64,000 nt of DNA from Ascaphus truei. Its lineage: Eukaryota; Chordata; Amphibia; Anura; Ascaphidae. This document shows positions 57,161 to 64,000 of the stretch, piece after piece. The stretch lies in NCBI GenBank assembly GCA_036426205.1, contig CM071573.1:77348159-77412158 (forward strand), in the 5' to 3' direction. The notes beneath the pieces are model-generated. The model did not search any database and had not been told where the DNA came from. It saw only the letters and a program-made list of their open reading frames with translations. The translations under genes were made by a program, and so were the position numbers. Position 1 is the stretch's first letter, and the number at the start of each line of letters is the position of its first letter.

Positions 57161-57740
57161 GTGCCTAATCTAGTTCATTATACACATCTTTATTTGGCGT
57201 GGTCAAGGTACTGAACACCACAAAAAGTGTATTTTCTGAAGGTGTGCATGGAAACTTTGGAAAATGTCCATACATAGAACATGTATGAGATGCGCAGGTA
57301 ATGCCAGTGTTGGCGCGAAACGCGTTAGTGTATCTCTTCGCGGTGTATATATGCCAATAAAGTTTTTGTGCATCCGGCACCAGCAGTCCAGATCTGTTTT
57401 CATTTCGATGTGGATCTCCATAACACGCTCGTCTCTTGTGATCTACCTCGGCACGAGCACGCCAACTTCACGTCGTGGACCGGGATCAGAGTAAGTCACC
57501 TCTTCTCATTTTTGTCATGATGACGCACATTTCAAAGGATAGGCATGGATTCATAAGCCGCGGGTTTCGCTCTTACTGTGATTTATAATCGGAAGGGTTC
57601 ACCTTCATTTGGGACCAGACGATGTGACTGCTTTTGTATTCCAGCTGATCATGGCTGCCCTCACAGACTATACACTCACGAGTTTTGAGAATATCACTAC
57701 TGTGGTCTCGACCTCAGCCACCCTGCTGGACATAATTCCT
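57161..57740 (+). mobile_element. PLE-like non-autonomous element
   Basis: Contains GGCGCGAAACGCGTTAG at 57312-57328, with a GCGC/GCGC stem around it, and non-coding sequence after (AATAAAG at 57356). The core 5' of the stem is poor (ATGAGAT). Limits uncertain. Confidence 0.4.
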
Positions 57741-58093
57741 TCTGTAAACGGACACTGAGTGGGCCACATTAGTCTTCTATTTTTATACAGTCACTATCAA
57801 TGATTCAACATGTCAAAGGTATATGCAGACCATTTTCGTAGAAGCATTGCTATGGAGGATACACCAACATTTCTATAGAACATGTATATTGCACATGAGA
57901 GCTCAGAGGCTTTCTGTTTTGGATACTACTGTAAGTTGCATTAGCAGCACCATGGTGTGTGAATCAAATGTGACATAAATCCATGTCATTTGTTTTATCT
58001 CCATCTCAAAGGAAGAACATACCTTGTAACTATGCATCTCAATATCATTTTGTGTTTGAGCAAACAATTCAATTCCTTACCTGGTATCTAAAT

Positions 58094-58205
58094 CAAGGGT
58101 AGCCAAATACAGTCCTCAAGGGCCACTAATACGTCAGGTTTTAAGGATATCCCTGCTTCAGCTCGTGGCTCAATCAGTGGCTCAGTCGAACTTGACCTGT
58201 TGGTG
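58094..58205. mobile_element. hAT-type MITE, family A, internally deleted and truncated
   Basis: Starts CAAGGGTAGCCAAATACAG; jumps from GCTCAGTCGAA to CTTGACCTGTTGGTGGCTCT and is then cut by the next element. Confidence 0.75.
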
Positions 58206-58690
58206 GCTCTATATCCTTTTCATTTATTAGGAGCAAACAAGAGGAAAATATCTTCAGATGCAGCTTCTCCTATGGTATCCTTTGATGAAGTGACTGGTAA
58301 TCACGAAACACGTAGGACACATGCACTTAGCTCTCTATTCGGAGACTCGTTGATAGGACTGAACAGAGGTCCCCTTGCACCACTCGACGAGCTTGAGATG
58401 TCAGTGGATTGGCGCAGAGCTTTGTGAACCTACACGAGTCTTTGGCATTTCCATGGGAGTTCCATTCATATCGTTAGGCTCTGAGTTGTCGGAGCAGCAG
58501 GACTTCACAGGCGGTTGATACAGCCGGCTCAGCACTCACACCTGAATCTCACCTTTACCATCAGTTATGGTATTACGGAGCACCAGGGTGAGCCCTATAG
58601 GATCTGGCATCCATAGAGCCCTAACGTTTCCTCACATTCACAGGCACGTTGACATATTGAACCATGCTTAGTCCTTAAGACATATGATGT
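58206..58690 (+). mobile_element. PLE-like non-autonomous element
   Basis: Starts just before a hammerhead-like motif (58275-58318) and continues non-coding to about 58690. It directly truncates a hAT MITE. Confidence 0.5.
58275..58318 (+). ncRNA. Hammerhead-like motif, U3/G8 intermediate
   Basis: GTATCC, T, TTGATGA, A, stem GTGA/TCAC, GAAA, CACGTA, GGACAC. It has U at position 3 but keeps G at 8, so the pair would be a U-G wobble: an intermediate between the canonical and U3/A8 forms. Confidence 0.5.
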
Positions 58691-61546
58691 ATTTAGTATA
58701 GGTTCCTACTAAACTGAAGTTTACCTTGACAGGGTTAGAAGGCTTGAATATTTTTTGATCAAAAGATGCAACTGATTGACTCCTTTTTTTTATAAGACTT
58801 AGAATCAAAATGTATCATCTCAGTGATAAATTGCAAGCCAATTTCAGGGAGAGATGGGGGTTTGTATTTGTTTTGCATAAATGTGTGGCCAATGCTTTCT
58901 CTAGCAGCATTAAGGTATTGAAAAAGCTATAAAGTTTTACTGATATATTCTGTTATAGGGGTAGGTTTCAGCTCACCCTAATTCTGTTCTGCAAAATAAT
59001 TAGGTACTCTGAGTTTGCAGAGCTTAGTATTCTGATTGGTTAATAATCAGGGGCCTGCAATCCTCCTGATTACTAATGTATTCCACTGGGGGACTGAATA
59101 GGCTTCCTTAAATTATAGAAGCACTTATGCTTTCTATCTATATAAGACAAAAAGATAATGAAAAGAGTAAGAGAAATAATAGACTTTACTGCTGCCTTAT
59201 TCTTGTAATGAAGATTATAACAAGAATACACAAGGGCAATACCGGAATTAATTCTTTATGGAAACAGGAATCTCTTCAAGAACTTAATCCATCTAGTTAC
59301 CATTTTAAGGCAGTAATCTCTTGTTTCTATTCAGATGCCATAGTTGGTAGCTAGAAATGCAGTTCAGAGACAAAATTGTAAAGTGATTTTTAAAGCCAGA
59401 GTCCTTAAGATGATTTAAACAGTATTTCATTCAATCCCATGCAGCAGGGGACATTTGCATGTGACCGCAAGGCACGGCTAGCTCTGTGATATAGGCACTG
59501 GTAATTATAGCACAGTGATTGTACATAGGAAAGAGTACTCCGATGTTTCCCAGAAATGCTCTGTAAAATAGTCTACCCACCACAACATACCATAGTCATT
59601 TATCCATAGCTGTGCAATGCTAGATGTGTAGCCTCCATTATGTCTCTGGTTAATCCACATGTGCCTGTGGTTATCGCCGTAGGCTGAGTGGTCCTGAGTA
59701 TGCATCCCAATTCAACACAGTCTTATGTGTACATTTTCACCACCGTTTCCTTTCCTGTGCCCATCACCACTGGTATCTCGCTGTATTGGAAAGTCCACTG
59801 CATGTACTGTAGAGCCACCAGCTGATCTCCCTGGGCATTCAACTCCAACACTCACTTTTTCATGCATTTGGTAGTTAGCGGTCAGCGATTTCCCCATCAC
59901 CAATCTCCCGATGTTCTCTACTTTATCCGTACACTTTCTGAGGGGCCTACTGTACTTGAACCATCAACAGACAGTTGATTCTTCTCCCAGGACTACAGAG
60001 CTCGGATGAACATTCTTGCATCTCACCAACTGACAATTTCCTCTTGTAGTTGTCTGTTGACTTTATATGGGCAGAAGGCAGTACTGCACGTCGACTATAC
60101 ACGAGTGCTTCTTCCGTGCTATCCCCCATTTTATTGAGTACTCTAAGCTGGAAGTAGCAAAGCAAAATATTACAACAACTATATGCTATGTATCCACTCA
60201 CAACTAACTGAATAACTATACCTAACAATTCAAAATAAATATAACACCAATATAGCAAATAAAGGGGACAAATTAGTCGTCACTCACCAAAAACTTTCAT
60301 ATGTTATGTCTTCACTTAACCCTAACAGAGTAAGACTACCCAATAAATAAATCCATCTCACCTCTCTATGCAGCAGTACCCTATCCAGGTCCTTTTTTCT
60401 GAAGCCTACATGGACTGTTCCCAGACCCATGCATCTCAATTCTTTCCTCGTTCCTTTCTGCCGATAACAGACTCAAGCTCATTTCATTCAATAATTATTT
60501 CTTGCAGGTTCAAACCTTTTCAGAAACATAGGTAAAGCAAATTAACATTCATTGATTTGATATCCATACATTTGTTGTTATATTTACCTTTAATATGTTT
60601 ATTGTATGGCTACATTTAATTATATATTTAATAAGTTAAATAATCCGTGTTTTATTGTGCACTGAAAATCATATCATCGTGATTATGATCATTATTTAAC
60701 ATTTCATAATCATGCAGTTTCCCAAATGTACAAAAAATATATATTAACACCCAAATATGTTCATAGTTCTACCGCATAATAGAAAAGAAAGGATCACTGC
60801 AGATAGTATAAAATGTAATGTTTTGGTTCTGTGTATCCTATGTTGCTAAAAATCATCTTTTGCTTTCTTGTGAGAAATAAAAGTGATCTTCTTTTAGCAT
60901 GTAAGTTGTGAAGTATCTCGTTAACATGCTCGCTTTCCAATTATCCCAATCGATAAATTGCCCAGAATAATCCCGCACTTCGCCAGCTCCCACAGAATCT
61001 CTGTATCACACACATAATATTTGCTTTTAGAAAAGCTTTCAGAGAAAGATCAAAAGCCGTTTTTTTTTTTCCTTCCTGTGGAGCAAATGTGCTCACGTAC
61101 AGTATGTCTCAGATATATAAAGCTAGAGGCCTAAATGATTTGTAATAAAAGGTACTGGCAGGAAAGTCGAAAACATTTAGTTCTGCTGGACTTGCTACAA
61201 CGTGACAAATGATTGAGTAGTGTCAGCCACAGATATCCCTGTGCATTCTGAGATGGAGTTGTTTTCCAGTCCGGTAGCCTGTTTGGTAAGGCCTAACACA
61301 TGCTAGTTGTGAAATGATAGCACACCCGCTGCACAGTAACAATACATTATCAGAATATGACAGCAGGCTGTTCAGCCCCAGAAGAATGGCTGATGCACAG
61401 TCATCTATAGCCGAATGGATGGATCAATCACTTTTATATAAATGTTTTGCTCCTTGCCAGGAAGTTCTTGCAGGGTCGTGTACATGAGTTTTCTTGGGTA
61501 TTTGTATATGCAATAAATTTATTGAAGGAATTTGCATCCACTATGC
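58691..61546. other. No gene recognised
   Basis: Minus-strand frames at 59712-59903 and 59947-60258 (the latter includes MGDSTEEALVYSRRAVLPSA) are the most protein-like here, but I do not recognise them and codons between them are interrupted. The rest is AT-rich. Confidence 0.4.
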
Positions 61547-61768
61547 CAGTGTTGCTCAACTCTAGGCCTCAAGCCCCTCTTTTCTCCCCTCCTCCCCCCC
61601 ACAGGTCAGGTTTTCAGGATATCCCTGCTTCAGAACAGATGGCTCAATCAGTCCCTGCTTCAGCACAGGGAGCTCAATAAGTGAGCCACCTGTGCTGAAG
61701 CTGGGATATCCTGAAACCTGACCTGTTTGGAGGGGGGCGGGCTTGAGGAATGAAGTTGAGCGCCCCTT
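61547..61768. mobile_element. hAT-type MITE, family A, copy with extra segment
   Basis: Starts CAGTGTTGCTCAACTC; keeps TCAGGTTTTCAGGATATCCC and its mirror but has a duplicated CCCTGCTTCAG segment and C-rich or G-rich arms. The right end is approximate. Confidence 0.75.
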
Positions 61769-61799
61769 TTCTTAACCTAGCAGAGAAGAGAACCCTTTA

Positions 61800-61925
61800 T
61801 TTATAACAACATTTATATAGCGCCATAATCCATTAGTTAGTAAAACAATGGTGGGGTTACATCTGGAACATGTCATGTGATGGGGGCATAGAGTCATTGT
61901 AAATAAATAAAATACATGCAAAATA
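61800..61925 (-). repeat. LINE/SINE-like 3' tail, copy 1
   Basis: TTTATATAGCGCCATAATCC..TAGTAAAACAATGGTGGGGT; the same sequence recurs at 62466. Read on the minus strand it ends GGCGCTATATAAATG, an L2-like tail. Confidence 0.6.
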
Positions 61926-62465
61926 CTTATAGGTTTCAGCTTTGGGTAAGAAAGTCAATCAATCACCCAGATGACGCCCCTTATACATGCCACTGGAATT
62001 AGTTCACCTTGGTCGTAGGAAGGATTACCTCTTTAAAGGGGCCCTGCCTCCTAGTACCAGAGATGCAAATGGCAGAGATGTTTAATGGGTTAAGTATATG
62101 GTTATTTATTTACAGCCCTAATTGCAAACTGCTTTTTATACATCTGAATCTAGTGAGTAGGCTGAACACTCGAGCCAAGATTACAGCATAAGCCATATTG
62201 CTTGCATCCTATACATCTGCACTTAAATTTGTGTATTCTCTTTCTTTTTATCCCATACATGCTCCTCCTGGATTGTTTGAAATATCTCTAACGTCTTGGA
62301 ACCCGTGACACAGGTCCCACCAGAGGGTTGAGCAGGGTTATTTAAGTATCACATATCCACTATTTTATCTCATTATCCTATATCACTTTAATTAATATTT
62401 TATTTAATCACAATTTTGTTTATATCACTTTAAGTTGTTTAGCGCCTAAGATCACTTAATTCACA

Positions 62466-62700
62466 AATATTTATTTATAACAACATTTATATAGCGCCCT
62501 TATCCAGGGCACTGTGCATTATTTAGTAAAACAATGGTGGGGTAAAATATGGAACATTTCATGTGATGGGCGTAGAGTAATTAATAAGACGTCTTTGTGG
62601 AGGGCAGTGGCGGGAACATTATGGTCGGGCTATGGGTCAGGTGCATTGAGAGCGTGCTTGGCTGGTGGACAAGGGTTGGGGTCAGATCTCTGGATTTAGT
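62466..62700 (-). repeat. LINE/SINE-like 3' tail, copy 2
   Basis: Repeats ACAACATTTATATAGCGCC and TAGTAAAACAATGGTGGGGT from copy 1, and extends further 5' on the minus strand. Confidence 0.6.
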
Positions 62701-63241
62701 CTTGTCGGTGGCATGGTGATGGTCACTTTTAGTTAAGGAAGATGTATCTGGTTACCATATTACGTATCCAGTAAAATGATTACACATTAGTAAAATGAAA
62801 TAACACCGGATAATGATAACCGCCAGCAAAGTTAGATTGCAAGTTGCCTATGGATGTCTGTTCTATCATTCCCAAGTCTTGTATGCTGATTACAATTACT
62901 GTTTTGATCTACCATACAGTGAAAATGAAATACTCTACAAAGCTCAGTAAGGGTTTTTTTCTGTTAATGTTACTGCCATCATAAAATAATATGAACATTG
63001 GGCATCGACATTACTCCGTGTAAGAATCAGCCTTACTTCATATCCATATATACTGTGTTATCATTGAGTCAGATGTTATATTATTAAATAATCTAAGCAA
63101 ATAGAATTTGGGAGACAGAAGACGCATTATTGAGCTTGGATATGTTGTCACTTAGCATGAGTAATGTACGCCAGAAGTTACAGAAATCGTGTTACAGAAA
63201 ACCTGCACGGCGGGTGCTGGTGTCATAAGACGAACATAGTC
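62701..63241. other. No gene recognised
   Basis: AT-rich sequence, no motif. Confidence 0.45.
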
Positions 63242-63441
63242 CAGGGGTGGGAAACTCTGTTTCTCAAGGGCCACCAACATGTCCGTTTCAGGAAATCCCA
63301 CTTCAGCACAAGTGGCTCAATCAGTGGCTCAGTCGAAGACTGTGCTCAAGCAGAGACTGATTCGGACACCTGTGCTGAAGCAAGGATATCCTAAAAACCT
63401 GACCTGTTGGCGGCCCTTGAGGACTGAGTTTGAGACCCCTG
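63242..63441. mobile_element. hAT-type MITE, family A, copy with 8-bp flanks
   Basis: Starts CAGGGGTGGGAAACTC and ends TTTGAGACCCCTG; flanks ACATAGTC (63234-63241) and ACTTAGAC (63442-63449) agree at six of eight bases. Confidence 0.85.
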
Positions 63442-63639
63442 ACTTAGACCATCATTCTCTTGAATTTGTAACCCTCTGCTCTCCAGGAAGTTATTTTCCC
63501 GCATATCTACAGCGAGGCCCCCACATTTTTGCAGGACATATACAGTATATTATATTGAACAGACACACCTAGAGATGACATGAGTTGGGACCTTCCACAT
63601 GAAAGAAATATAGCTAGACAAACTCATTTATGACTATAT

Positions 63640-64000
63640 ATATGTAACCCTGGTCCCCAGCAGCTCCTGGAGACCCCCCTCCCCTGGCGCAGCTCGATCG
63701 CGGGTACTGAACAACCCGACGGCTGCTTCCAAGGGTGGGGGCTGGAGCAGGGAGCAGCGCGGCTTCTCCTGCCTGCGGCCGGTTGCCGGGGACGCGATCG
63801 GGCCGTTGCTAAGGCCGCGATCACGTCTCTAAGGTCCCGGCGGCCGCAGAGCAGGGCGCCGCCATTGCGCTTCAAGTCGCGCATGCGCAGTGAGCTCCCG
63901 GCGGCCCAGTTAGCTCGCGCATGCGCAGGGAGGCTGCGGGAGGCAGGGAAGAGTCGCGCGAGGGCAGGAGAGCCCCAGATAGGTCGCGCATGCGCAGATA
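63640..64000. promoter_or_regulatory. CpG-rich block with three NRF1-type palindromes
   Basis: Strong shift from AT-rich to GC- and CpG-rich sequence. GCGCATGCGC occurs at 63879-63888, 63917-63926 and 63986-63995. GCGCATGCGC is the NRF1 consensus, common in CpG-island promoters. The block runs off the window. It could equally be the start of a GC-rich repeat such as an LTR (GTAACCCTGGTCCCC at about 63645). Confidence 0.4.

Noticed and set aside
1..64000. tRNA, rRNA or snRNA genes
   Set aside because: I looked for tRNA A/B-box patterns and familiar snRNA starts and saw none convincing; a tRNAscan-SE and Rfam run would settle it.

Overview
The window looks like intergenic or intronic DNA from a frog-like (anuran) vertebrate genome. 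The evidence is: no prokaryotic gene layout; only short, stop-ridden reading frames; AT-rich background; CR1, L2, RTE and Penelope-like (PLE) retroelement remains; hAT, PIF/Harbinger and Tc1/mariner-type DNA transposons; and 3' tails of the kind seen in frog LINEs (for example the CR1 tail ending near 23600). I could not place the species. I found no host protein-coding exon, tRNA, rRNA or CRISPR array that I would defend.

Layout. 1-500: PIF/Harbinger transposase remnant. 1240-4550: PLE-related fold-backs, including a 1.3 kb palindrome (1849-3183) and a 291 bp palindrome (4255-4545), with L2 scraps. 4990-7340: decayed RTE-type LINE split by a GC-rich insertion (about 5495-6165). 9142-9729: two hAT-type MITEs back to back. 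11164-16791: LTR retrotransposon with long LTRs, a TTAG target duplication and a GC-rich interior without recognisable pol. 21730-22440: TIR element. 22520-23600: CR1. 26567-28740: hAT MITE, then L2 5' half on the minus strand interrupted by a TIR element. 31700-33490: PLE-like elements, a canonical hammerhead-like motif and a nested hAT MITE. 34949-37460: hAT-like element, minisatellite, PLE-like insertion and an LTR-like block. 37660-43105: more PLE-like fold-backs and hAT MITEs. 43485-46915: the best PLE copy, with an open GIY-YIG endonuclease frame and hammerhead-like motifs at both ends. 47275-49245: L2 with an internal tandem duplication. 50850-53850: an insertion with a 15-bp target duplication, and a solo LTR inside a TIR element. 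55022-58690: PLE fold-back, PLE N-terminal reading frames and PLE-like tails. 61547-63441: MITEs. 63640-64000: CpG-rich block with three NRF1-type palindromes.

The unifying signal is a short RNA-like motif that recurs about fifteen times in otherwise unrelated repeats: a core like CTGATGA or TTGANAA, then a variable but self-complementary stem, then GAAAC, then a palindromic ACGCGT-like tract. This matches the layout of type I hammerhead ribozymes, which are known to be carried by Penelope-like elements. Many copies replace the paired core positions C3 and G8 together by U and A. Several copies sit at the apex of head-to-head inverted duplications. This is the observation most worth following up.

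All positions come from reading the sequence by eye. Element boundaries without a stated target duplication are approximate.
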